DNA from: Agromyces sp.
Lineage (GTDB): Bacteria > Actinomycetota > Actinomycetes > Actinomycetales > Microbacteriaceae
Assembly: GCA_031178025.1 (NCBI GenBank)
Contig: JAPSJU010000167.1
Location: 1 to 5,137 of the forward strand
Reading direction: 5' to 3'
Length of the DNA: 5,137 nt
Notes under the pieces: generated by a model
Databases searched by the model: none
Told to the model about the DNA's origin: nothing
What the model saw: the letters and a program-made list of their open reading frames with translations, nothing else
Program-made: the position numbers and the translations under genes
Part shown: positions 1-4,673 of the stretch, piece after piece
Numbering within the stretch: the first letter of the stretch is position 1
Layout of the letters: every line of letters starts with the position of its first letter

Positions 1-84
1 CTCGTCACCGGTTCGCACCCAGGACTCGCCACGCAACCACTCGGGCTCGAGCAGGTCAAGGGGGTTGTCGCCGTCCCGGGGCAC
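1..84 (-). CDS. Partial unrecognised protein, N-terminal 28 codons only
   Basis: Reading the minus strand from a GTG at 84 to the window edge gives 28 uninterrupted codons, starting V-P-R-D-G-D-N-P-L-D-L-L-E-P-E-W and ending W-V-R-T-G-D-E. The balanced acidic, hydrophobic and tryptophan content, and G or C at the third position in 24 of 28 codons, look like real coding. The competing plus-strand frames here are arginine-rich shadows. The GTG at 84 is the only in-frame start upstream as far as the hydrolase gene, which begins 55 bp away on the other strand, so the two genes would be divergent. No purine-rich ribosome binding site precedes the GTG, which weakens the start call. I do not recognise the protein, and 28 residues are too few to assign a family. 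Confidence 0.5.
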   Translation of the reverse strand, partial: MPRDGDNPLDLLEPEWLRGESWVRTGDE

Positions 85-125
85 GACGGAGGGTGAACCG
101 CACGACTGCGCCGACGGTGCAGCGC

Positions 126-133
126 GGGAGGGG
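126..133 (+). promoter_or_regulatory. Ribosome binding site of the MBL-fold hydrolase
   Basis: GGGAGGGG lies 6 nt before the ATG at 140. It decides the start: the ATG at 134 abuts the purine run with no spacer, and the in-frame TTG at 65 has no comparable site. Confidence 0.75.
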
Positions 134-139
134 ATGACG

Positions 140-943
140 ATGGTCGAGTCGACGCCGCGCACGGGTTCCGACACCGCCCGCACCATCGGCCGCCGGCCGA
201 AGCTGAGCTGCAACGTGGTGCCCGGCGTGCATCGCCTGGAGCACGCCTACGTGAACAGCTACCTGCTCGAGGAGGCCGGGGCGCTCACGATCGTCGACAC
301 CGCCCACCCGAGCACCTGGCCGGTGATCCACCACGTGATCCGTGCGCTCGGACGCCGGCCGGATGACGTGAGGGCGATCGTGCTCACGCATGCCCACTTC
401 GACCACCTCGGCTTCGCGCGGCGCGCGCAGGAGGAGTGGGGGGTGCCGATCCTCGCGCACGCCGAGGAGCAGGAGCTCGCGGCGCATCCGTACCACTACG
501 CGCACGAGAACCCGCGGCTCATCTACCCCATCCGGCATCCGAAGGCCATCCCGGCGCTCTTCGGCATGGTGCGCGCCGGCGCACTGAGGGTGAAGGGCGT
601 GACGAGGCTCGTGCCGATGCTGCCCGGCGAGGTGCTCGACGTCCCGGGCCACCCCCGGGTGGTCTTCACTCCCGGGCACACCTTCGGGCACTGCGCGCTC
701 GCCGTCTCGGGCACGGACGCGGTGCTGAGCGGCGACGCCCTCGTCACGTACAACCCGTACACGGGCGGCGAAGGCCCGCAGATCGTCTCGGGTGCGGCCA
801 CCGCCGACAGCGCCCAGGCCCTCGCCTCGCTCGTCGAGCTGGCGGAGACCCGCGCCTCGGTCGTCCTGCCCGGCCACGGCCCGCCGTGGCACGGCGGCTC
901 CGGTTCGGCGGCGTCGATCGCTCGCGCCGCCGGACCGTCCTGA
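140..943 (+). CDS. MBL-fold metallo-hydrolase (glyoxalase II-like)
   Basis: A 267-residue protein of the metallo-beta-lactamase superfamily, presumably a cytosolic zinc-dependent hydrolase; no signal peptide or membrane segment is visible. The metal-binding signature is complete: T-H-A-H-F-D-H-L-G at residues 83-91 (H84, H86, D88, H89), H180 in P-G-H-T-F-G-H, the bridging aspartate D199 in S-G-D-A-L, and H246 in P-G-H-G-P-P-W near the C-terminus. Between the first motif and H180 lies a helical segment of about 60 residues (roughly 105-165, H/P/R-rich) that would cap the active site and probably sets the substrate, which I cannot name. Length is normal for single-domain members. The start follows the strong ribosome binding site at 126-133. 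The gene stands alone: a divergent partial gene lies to the left, and 113 bp separate it from cpdA. Thioesterase, lactonase and glyoxalase II-type activities are all possible; the fold is sure, the substrate unknown. Confidence 0.9.
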   Translation: MVESTPRTGSDTARTIGRRPKLSCNVVPGVHRLEHAYVNSYLLEEAGALTIVDTAHPSTWPVIHHVIRALGRRPDDVRAIVLTHAHFDHLGFARRAQEEWGVPILAHAEEQELAAHPYHYAHENPRLIYPIRHPKAIPALFGMVRAGALRVKGVTRLVPMLPGEVLDVPGHPRVVFTPGHTFGHCALAVSGTDAVLSGDALVTYNPYTGGEGPQIVSGAATADSAQALASLVELAETRASVVLPGHGPPWHGGSGSAASIARAAGPS

Positions 944-977
944 GGATTCGGCTTCGGCACACGCCTCATTCATGAGC

Positions 978-1005
978 CGTTCAGATTCGCGTGTTCGGCT
1001 AGGTT
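978..1005 (+). promoter_or_regulatory. Possible promoter of cpdA
   Basis: In the 113-bp gap before cpdA, TAGGTT at 1000-1005 fits the actinobacterial TANNNT -10 pattern. A weak -35 candidate CGTTCA at 978-983 lies 16 bp upstream. A transcription start near 1012 would give a leader of about 45 nt. A short palindrome, CTCAT-TC-ATGAG at 965-976, lies just upstream of the -35 candidate. I see no convincing terminator after the hydrolase gene, so read-through from it is also possible. Confidence 0.3.
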
Positions 1006-1056
1006 GAGCCCGACGCCCACCGGAGTGCGTCCACCACCGAACCGATGGGATGAACC

Positions 1057-1998
1057 GTGACCACCCGTACGGCTGAGTATCCGCGGCCGGACCATTTCCT
1101 CCTCCACATCAGCGACACCCACGTGCTCGCGGGCGGCCGCCTGCTCTACGACCGGGTGGCGAGCGAACACCACCTGCGCTCACTCTTCGACGAGTTCGAG
1201 GCATCCGGTGCTCGGCCGGAGGCCATCGTCTTCACGGGCGACCTCGCCGACAAGGGCGAACCGGATGCGTACGACCGCATCCGCCGCGTCGTCGACCCGG
1301 TCGCCGCGCGCCTCGACGCGCAGGTGATCTGGGTCATGGGCAACCACGACGACCGGGCGGCGTTCCGCCGTGGGCTCTTCGGCGATGACGCGGGCGGGTA
1401 CCGGCCCGTCGATCGCGTCGACGACGTCAACGGGCTGCGCGTCATCACCCTCGACTCGACGGTGCCGGGCCGCCATCACGGCGAGGTCGCACCCGCCCAG
1501 CTCGACTGGCTCGCCGAGGAGCTCTCCATCCCGGCGCCGCACGGCACGATCCTCGCGATGCACCACCCGCCCGTGCCGAGCGTGCTCGACCTGGCCGTCT
1601 CGGTGGAGCTGCGCGACCAGGCGGGGCTCGCCGAGGTGGTCGAGGGCAGTGACATCCGCTCGATCATCGCCGGTCACCTGCACTACTCCTCGACCGCGAT
1701 GTTCGCGGGCGTCCCCGTGTCGGTGGCGTCGGCGAGCTGCTACACGCAGGACCTCAACGTGCCCGTCGGCGGCACCCGCGGGCGCGACGGCGCACGCGCG
1801 TTCAACCTCGTGCACGTGTATCCGTCGACGGTGCTGCACTCGGTCGTGCCGCTCGGCTCGTTCCCGGCGCTGGACTGGATCGACGCCGATGAGAGCGCAC
1901 GCCGCCTCGGCGCGGCGGGCGTCAGCATCCCCGAGGCCACGACGCCGGCCGTGCCCGGGGAACCGCCGTTCACGATGCCGATCCCGGTGCTCGCCTAG
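1057..1998 (+). CDS. cpdA: Class III cyclic nucleotide phosphodiesterase, Rv0805/CpdA-like
   Basis: A 313-residue calcineurin-like metallophosphoesterase. From memory it matches M. tuberculosis Rv0805 along most of its length. That family hydrolyses 3',5'-cAMP and, with higher activity, 2',3'-cyclic nucleotides at a two-metal centre. All metal-ligand motifs are visible: D20 and H22 (S-D-T-H), D62 (T-G-D-L-A-D), N96 and H97 (G-N-H-D-D), H169 (M-H-H-P-P), H207 and H209 (G-H-L-H-Y). Further family hallmarks are T-L-D-S-T-V-P-G-R-H-H-G-E (131-143) and the stretch S-A-S-C-Y-T-Q-D-L. The GTG start gives an N-terminus (Y-P-R-P-D-H-F-L-L-H-I-S-D-T-H) that lines up with Rv0805; a modest GGGATGA precedes it. 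The final 40 or so residues, rich in P, A and E, do not resemble Rv0805, whose C-terminal tail has been linked to localisation. The gene converges on cpsY across 24 bp with no obvious hairpin terminator. Confidence 0.93.
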   Translation: MTTRTAEYPRPDHFLLHISDTHVLAGGRLLYDRVASEHHLRSLFDEFEASGARPEAIVFTGDLADKGEPDAYDRIRRVVDPVAARLDAQVIWVMGNHDDRAAFRRGLFGDDAGGYRPVDRVDDVNGLRVITLDSTVPGRHHGEVAPAQLDWLAEELSIPAPHGTILAMHHPPVPSVLDLAVSVELRDQAGLAEVVEGSDIRSIIAGHLHYSSTAMFAGVPVSVASASCYTQDLNVPVGGTRGRDGARAFNLVHVYPSTVLHSVVPLGSFPALDWIDADESARRLGAAGVSIPEATTPAVPGEPPFTMPIPVLA

Positions 1999-2022
1999 CG
2001 CTCACCGTCGGCGGATCGGGGC

Positions 2023-3783
2023 TCAGGCGGTCAGGTCGGGCGCGCCGAGTGCCACCGCCTGCATGGCCTGCCCGGACGGGAGGTCGTGCCCGAGCGGTGC
2101 GGACTGCCCGGCCTGGGCGGCATCCGTCGCCTCCTTCTCCCACGGGGCGGGGAAGGGGAAGTAGCGCTCGAGGAAGTCGATGACGGCGGCGGTGCGCTCC
2201 TCGACGGGGATCTCGGGGAAGCTGCCGTCGTTCAGGCAGAACATGTCCTGGTCGCGGCGCTTCAGCAGCCGCTTCATCCCGGGAAGCGCCTTGCGGAGGG
2301 TCGTCTCGATGTACTTGACCTTCGCGTCGGTCTGCACGACCGCCTTGCCCGTGAGCAGGCCGTAGTAGTGGTACAGCGAGTTCGTGACCGAGATGTCGGT
2401 CGCCGAACGGAACCGGCTCGCCGCGGTACGGCGGAACTCCTCGGGGAAGGCCGCCTCCAGCTCGGCCATGACGCTCTTGCGGAGCGGCGCGGCGCAGTGC
2501 TCGAGGTGGCGGGTCGTGACCTTGCCGAAGCGCTCGCGGAGGAGCGCACGGTTCACGCGAGCGGCGTTCTCGAAGCCCGAGCGACCGGGGTGGGTGTCGC
2601 CGAGCCCGATGCGGGTCGACGCCTCGACGAACTTGGTGATGCCGCCGGGTGAGAAGAAGAGCGACGGGCTCACCGGCCGGCCGAAGAACATGTCGTCGTT
2701 CGAGTAGAGGAAGTGCTCGGCGAGCCCCTCGATGCGGTGCAGCTGGCACTCGACGGCATGGGAGTTGTGCGTCGGAAGCACGGAGGGGTCGGCGAACATC
2801 TCCTCGCTGCGCACGATGGTGACCTTCGGATGCTTCGCGAGCCAGTGCGGTGCGGGCGAATCGGTCGCGATGAAGATGCGCCGGACCCACGGTGCGAAGA
2901 GGTGCACCGACCGCAGCGCGTACTTCAGCTCGTCGATCTGCCGGTATCGCGCCTCGGAGTCGTCGCCCTCGCCGACGACGTAGCTCTGCATGCGCTTGGC
3001 GCGCTCGCGCACGAACTCGTCGCTCGAGCCGTCGACCCAGGAGAAGACCATGTCGATCTCGAAGTCGACGTCGCTCGCGAGCGGCGAGAACATGTGCTCG
3101 AGCGTCGACCATTCGCGACCGTAGCGGCGGACGGTGTCGTCGATCGCCTCGGAGCGCGGGAGCGAGCGACGCATGAGCGCGTTCTCGATCGGCGCCTCGA
3201 TCGTGTCGTCGCCGAATCGCCAGAACTCGAGCTGCACGCCCGTCTCGCGCCCGTAGCGCAGTCGGCCGACGGGCTCGATGCGGGGACGGTAGAGCCGGAG
3301 CACCGAGGCCTTGCGATGTGCCGAGAGACGGCCGTCGGCGACGAGGACCGGGTGGGACTCGGCGGCGCGGGCCGGCTCGATCGCGGCCGCATAGAACGGC
3401 TCGTTGGCGAACGCGATCGCGAGTGCGCGGGCGATGGCCTTGCGATCGGCACGGTCGACGGCGATGACCGGCCGGTCGTCGCTGCCCCGCACGAGCAGGT
3501 GGCGGATGCCCGCCTCGTCGAGGGCCGCGCCGACGGCGAGCAGGTCCTCGACCATCGACTCCTGCGGGGTCATGTGGCCGTTGCGCAGCGCGTACTGCCC
3601 CTTGCGCATGACGAGATCGTCGCGATCGAAGCGAGCGGCACTCGGGGCGGATGCCACGAGCACGAGTTCCGAGGCATCCGAAAGGCGCATCGGCGGTGCC
3701 GTCGCCGGCTCCCGTCGCGCGAACGCGTCGCCGTCGTGGTGGCGGTGGCGCCGGTGCGCTCGATCTCGGTCGGAACTCGTCAC
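2023..3783 (-). CDS. cpsY: Stealth-family sugar-phosphate transferase, CpsY-like
   Basis: A 586-residue Stealth protein (capsular polysaccharide hexose-1-phosphate transferase family, related to the catalytic part of human GNPTAB). It should move a sugar-1-phosphate from a nucleotide sugar onto a surface glycan. Conserved regions appear in order: CR1 around 241-258 (F-E-I-D-M-V-F-S-W-V-D-G-S), CR2 around 283-383 (D-E-L-K-Y-A-L-R-S, P-T-H-N-S-H-A-V-E, Y-S-N-D-D-M-F-F-G, F-F-S-P-G-G), CR3 around 426-450 (H-L-E-H-C-A-A-P-L-R-K-S, F-P-E-E-F) and CR4 around 511-523 (D-Q-D-M-F-C-L-N-D-G-S). It resembles M. tuberculosis CpsY (Rv0806c) closely from about residue 52 to 550. The N-terminal 31 residues are His/Arg-rich and the last 36 are low complexity. 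I chose the GTG at 3783 because GGAGG lies 10 nt upstream; Met32 (3690) has no such site, and the open frame to 4098 reads as non-coding. No membrane segment is evident. Older annotation of CpsY as a UDP-glucose 4-epimerase is misleading. Confidence 0.93.
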   Translation of the reverse strand: MTSSDRDRAHRRHRHHDGDAFARREPATAPPMRLSDASELVLVASAPSAARFDRDDLVMRKGQYALRNGHMTPQESMVEDLLAVGAALDEAGIRHLLVRGSDDRPVIAVDRADRKAIARALAIAFANEPFYAAAIEPARAAESHPVLVADGRLSAHRKASVLRLYRPRIEPVGRLRYGRETGVQLEFWRFGDDTIEAPIENALMRRSLPRSEAIDDTVRRYGREWSTLEHMFSPLASDVDFEIDMVFSWVDGSSDEFVRERAKRMQSYVVGEGDDSEARYRQIDELKYALRSVHLFAPWVRRIFIATDSPAPHWLAKHPKVTIVRSEEMFADPSVLPTHNSHAVECQLHRIEGLAEHFLYSNDDMFFGRPVSPSLFFSPGGITKFVEASTRIGLGDTHPGRSGFENAARVNRALLRERFGKVTTRHLEHCAAPLRKSVMAELEAAFPEEFRRTAASRFRSATDISVTNSLYHYYGLLTGKAVVQTDAKVKYIETTLRKALPGMKRLLKRRDQDMFCLNDGSFPEIPVEERTAAVIDFLERYFPFPAPWEKEATDAAQAGQSAPLGHDLPSGQAMQAVALGAPDLTA

Positions 3784-3793
3784 GGAAGGATGG

Positions 3794-3798
3794 CCTCC
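3794..3798 (-). promoter_or_regulatory. Ribosome binding site of cpsY
   Basis: On the minus strand GGAGG is followed by 10 nt and then the GTG at 3783. The spacing is a little long, but this is the only good site near any in-frame start, so it fixes the N-terminus. Confidence 0.6.
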
Positions 3799-3820
3799 AG
3801 GGGTGGGTGGGCTCGGTGCA

Positions 3821-3839
3821 TCCGGCACGAAGTGCCGGA
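3821..3839. repeat. Perfect 8-bp inverted repeat at the 5' end of the cpsY transcript
   Basis: TCCGGCAC-GAA-GTGCCGGA is a perfect 8-bp stem with a 3-nt loop. On the minus strand it begins about 6 bp downstream of the TAGAAT -10, so it would fold at or next to the very 5' end of cpsY mRNA, about 37 nt before the start codon. It could be an operator at +1 or an RNA hairpin that protects the message. It is not followed by a T-run in either direction, so an intrinsic terminator is less likely. Confidence 0.6.
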
Positions 3840-3845
3840 CATCCG

Positions 3846-3851
3846 ATTCTA
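3846..3851 (-). promoter_or_regulatory. Probable -10 element of the cpsY promoter
   Basis: The minus strand reads TAGAAT, an excellent -10 in an otherwise extremely GC-rich stretch. The bases 17 bp upstream are GC-rich and give no recognisable -35. The predicted transcription start is near 3840, giving a leader of about 57 nt with the inverted repeat at its tip. Confidence 0.5.
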
Positions 3852-3922
3852 CTCGCCGCGTGTTCCCGCCGCCGCGCACGCGATGAACTGGTATTGGGCT
3901 TCGTGCGCGCGGGGCGCGAGCC

Positions 3923-3948
3923 GCAAGCTGTGCGCGCGCACATGTTGC
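3923..3948. repeat. 26-bp imperfect palindrome, candidate operator
   Basis: The core TGTGCGCGCGCACA at 3929-3942 is a perfect 14-bp palindrome. Two mismatched pairs follow on each side and then matching GCAA (3923-3926) and TTGC (3945-3948) arms. It ends 5 bp before the TAGCGT -10, so it covers the -35 region of the rightward promoter, a classic place for a repressor. A copy of GTGCGCGCG also occurs at 3903-3911 in the same orientation. The alternating CG core could arise by chance in DNA this GC-rich, but the outer GCAA/TTGC arms make chance less likely. Confidence 0.45.
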
Positions 3949-3953
3949 CGGCG

Positions 3954-3959
3954 TAGCGT
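3954..3959 (+). promoter_or_regulatory. Probable -10 element for the mini-ORF and 152-residue gene
   Basis: TAGCGT fits TANNNT and ends 6 nt before the ATG at 3966. A transcript starting at that ATG would be leaderless, which is common in actinobacteria. No clear -35 is visible; that position is occupied by the palindrome at 3923-3948. Confidence 0.45.
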
Positions 3960-3965
3960 CCGGAC

Positions 3966-4013
3966 ATGACGACTCCTCAGCTGGCCTACGGCGCCGGCAC
4001 GGTGCAGGCATGA
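3966..4013 (+). CDS. Possible leaderless 15-codon ORF (MTTPQLAYGAGTVQA)
   Basis: An ATG placed exactly where a TAGCGT -10 would start transcription opens a 15-codon frame whose TGA overlaps the next gene's ATG as ATGA. No Shine-Dalgarno sequence precedes it, as expected for a leaderless start. The downstream gene has only a poor site of its own (AGG, 1-2 nt from its ATG). Translation of this short frame, followed by termination and re-initiation, would explain how that gene is expressed. The peptide has no runs of one amino acid, so it does not look like a classic attenuator. It may be a coupling device with no function in its product. It could also be chance; conservation of the peptide would decide. 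Confidence 0.4.
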   Translation: MTTPQLAYGAGTVQA

Positions 4014-4468
4014 ACCTCGACGACGTCGGCCGACAGGGCATCGGGCCCTTCTCCCTCGACCACGTGCTTCCCAGCGAGCTGCCGGACTCGCTCGGCACCG
4101 TCGATGCGCCCGATCGCTACGTGGTCACCGCGATCTTCTCGCGACGGCCCGACCCGCTCGAGCTCGAGATGCTCGGCGCCCCTGCGGTGCACGAGCAGCT
4201 CGCCGCCGCCGGGTATCCGCACGTCACGCTCACGCCGGCGGACCGGCGACTGCTCATCGGCGGCACCAACCTGCACGAGCTCGAGTCCGGACTCGCCCAC
4301 ACCATCGGCATGATCCTTTCGACGATCGGCGAGCGCGTCGCCGACCGGCGGGTCGTGCGCGAGGAGGAGCGCGAGGAGCTCCGGCAGCACGAGGCGGCCA
4401 GGGCCGCCACCGTCGTGGCCGCTGCGGCACGGATCAGCTTCGATCCCAGCAGCTCGCACTACCGGTGA
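4010..4468 (+). CDS. Uncharacterised 152-residue protein
   Basis: I do not recognise a domain. The protein is soluble-looking, with no signal peptide or membrane helix. Residues 35-110 look like a compact alpha/beta fold: hydrophobic strand-like pieces R-Y-V-V-T-A-I-F (36-43), H-V-T-L-T (71-75) and R-L-L-I-G (80-84), then N-L-H-E-L-E-S-G-L-A-H-T-I-G-M-I-L-S-T-I as a likely helix (87-106). Residues 107-141 form a highly charged E/R/A-rich helix that could be a coiled coil. Codon choice matches its neighbours. The start is the first ATG in the frame; no other start lies nearby upstream, and its own ribosome binding site is poor. It overlaps the mini-ORF stop by 4 bp (ATGA), implying translational coupling. 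It is divergent from cpsY and occupies the position of Rv0807 in M. tuberculosis; whether it is homologous to Rv0807 I cannot tell without an alignment. Confidence 0.8.
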   Translation: MNLDDVGRQGIGPFSLDHVLPSELPDSLGTVDAPDRYVVTAIFSRRPDPLELEMLGAPAVHEQLAAAGYPHVTLTPADRRLLIGGTNLHELESGLAHTIGMILSTIGERVADRRVVREEEREELRQHEAARAATVVAAAARISFDPSSSHYR

Positions 4469-4530
4469 GGCGCGACTCGACGGTTGCTGAGAGCTGCACG
4501 TGAACATCCGAGGATTCCTTGGGTCCGGAG

Positions 4531-4536
4531 TAGCCT
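4531..4536 (+). promoter_or_regulatory. Possible -10 element upstream of the desaturase
   Basis: TAGCCT fits TANNNT and ends 6 nt before an ATG at 4543, the same layout as at 3954-3966. No good -35 is present. Separately, a perfect TTGACA occurs at 4572-4577, but the bases 16-18 bp after it (around 4594-4601) do not resemble a -10. Confidence 0.35.
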
Positions 4537-4542
4537 GAACGC

Positions 4543-4575
4543 ATGTGGACGGCGATCGGCTCGTCCCGTCGTTGA
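4543..4575 (+). CDS. Possible leaderless upstream ORF, 10 codons (MWTAIGSSRR)
   Basis: The ATG lies where transcription from TAGCCT would begin, and ten codons end in TGA at 4573-4575. It sits 98 nt before the desaturase start, in the putative leader. Without a Shine-Dalgarno sequence it could only be translated from a leaderless transcript. Two closing arginine codons (CGT CGT) are the only notable content. A regulatory upstream ORF is possible; chance is a serious alternative for a frame this short. Confidence 0.25.
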   Translation: MWTAIGSSRR

Positions 4576-4593
4576 CACGATCGTCGGACCTTT

Positions 4594-4616
4594 CTCGACG
4601 GCGCGGCGACGTCGAG
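4594..4616 (+). repeat. Hairpin in the desaturase leader
   Basis: CTCGACG (4594-4600) pairs perfectly with CGTCGAG (4610-4616) around a 9-nt GC-rich loop. It starts 18 nt after the upstream ORF stop. No T-run follows, so I read it as leader structure and not as an intrinsic terminator. Confidence 0.4.
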
Positions 4617-4638
4617 CCGGCATCGGCGCCTGCACGCT

Positions 4639-4655
4639 GCCCCGAGGTACGGGGC
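4639..4655 (+). repeat. Hairpin directly upstream of the desaturase ribosome binding site
   Basis: GCCCCG (4639-4644) pairs with CGGGGC (4650-4655) around the loop AGGTA. A flanking U-G pair can extend the stem by one. It ends 3 nt before the GGAGGAGG site, so its folding could affect ribosome access. Confidence 0.45.
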
Positions 4656-4658
4656 GCT

Positions 4659-4666
4659 GGAGGAGG
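4659..4666 (+). promoter_or_regulatory. Strong ribosome binding site of the desaturase
   Basis: GGAGGAGG with a 7-nt spacer precedes the GTG at 4674. This selects that GTG over the in-frame TTG at 4572 and over the out-of-frame GTG at 4666. Confidence 0.85.
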
Positions 4667-4673
4667 TGGCATC

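Larger units (their letters stand above)
484..3824. repeat. Dispersed heptamer GCATCCG/CGGATGC, 11 copies
   Basis: By eye I count GCATCCG at 484, 535, 1201, 1277, 2120, 3674 and 3818, and its complement CGGATGC at 1262, 2827, 3503 and 3648. Ten copies are inside genes and fall in all three reading frames (for example Ala-Ser, His-Pro and Ile-Arg contexts). One lies in the cpsY leader beside the inverted repeat. Roughly one copy would be expected at this base composition. The three leftmost and rightmost gene-free or desaturase stretches lack it. Confidence 0.55.

Noticed and set aside
93..137. 14-residue GTG frame before the hydrolase
   Set aside because: It has a purine-rich stretch close by but no spacing to speak of, an arginine-rich product, and it overlaps the better divergent reading only by chance.
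65..139. Upstream TTG start for the hydrolase (25 extra residues)
   Set aside because: The extra residues look non-coding, and the strong GGGAGGGG site points to the ATG at 140.
56..973. Long minus-strand open frame (305 codons) opposite the hydrolase
   Set aside because: It is R/H/G/A-rich with no domain, and lies antisense to a gene with a full catalytic motif set; a shadow of GC-rich codon use. Its leftmost bases are also in a different frame from the partial gene at 1-84.
1050..1076. 8-residue ORF overlapping the cpdA start
   Set aside because: An out-of-frame ATG in the likely ribosome binding region; too short and unsupported.
1999..2022. Bidirectional terminator between cpdA and cpsY
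   Set aside because: No stable stem with a T-run is visible in the 24-bp gap or just beside it.
1370..2164. Plus-strand open frame (264 codons) overlapping cpdA
   Set aside because: It is an arginine/serine/cysteine-rich frame-shifted shadow of cpdA that runs into cpsY.
2713..3969. Long plus-strand open frame (418 codons) opposite cpsY
   Set aside because: It is antisense to the Stealth domain, is R/D/V/H-rich with no recognisable motif, and mirrors the codon pattern of cpsY.
3784..4098. N-terminal extension of cpsY as far as 4098
   Set aside because: Arg/Pro/Ser-rich sequence with no family similarity; it overlaps the 152-residue gene and both promoter-like elements.
4506..4524. Weak hairpin after the 152-residue gene (CCGAGG / CCTTGG)
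   Set aside because: It depends on G-U pairs and has no T-run, so I do not call it a terminator.
4572..4577. Perfect TTGACA as a -35 for the desaturase
   Set aside because: No acceptable -10 lies 16-19 bp downstream; it overlaps the mini-ORF stop and may be chance.
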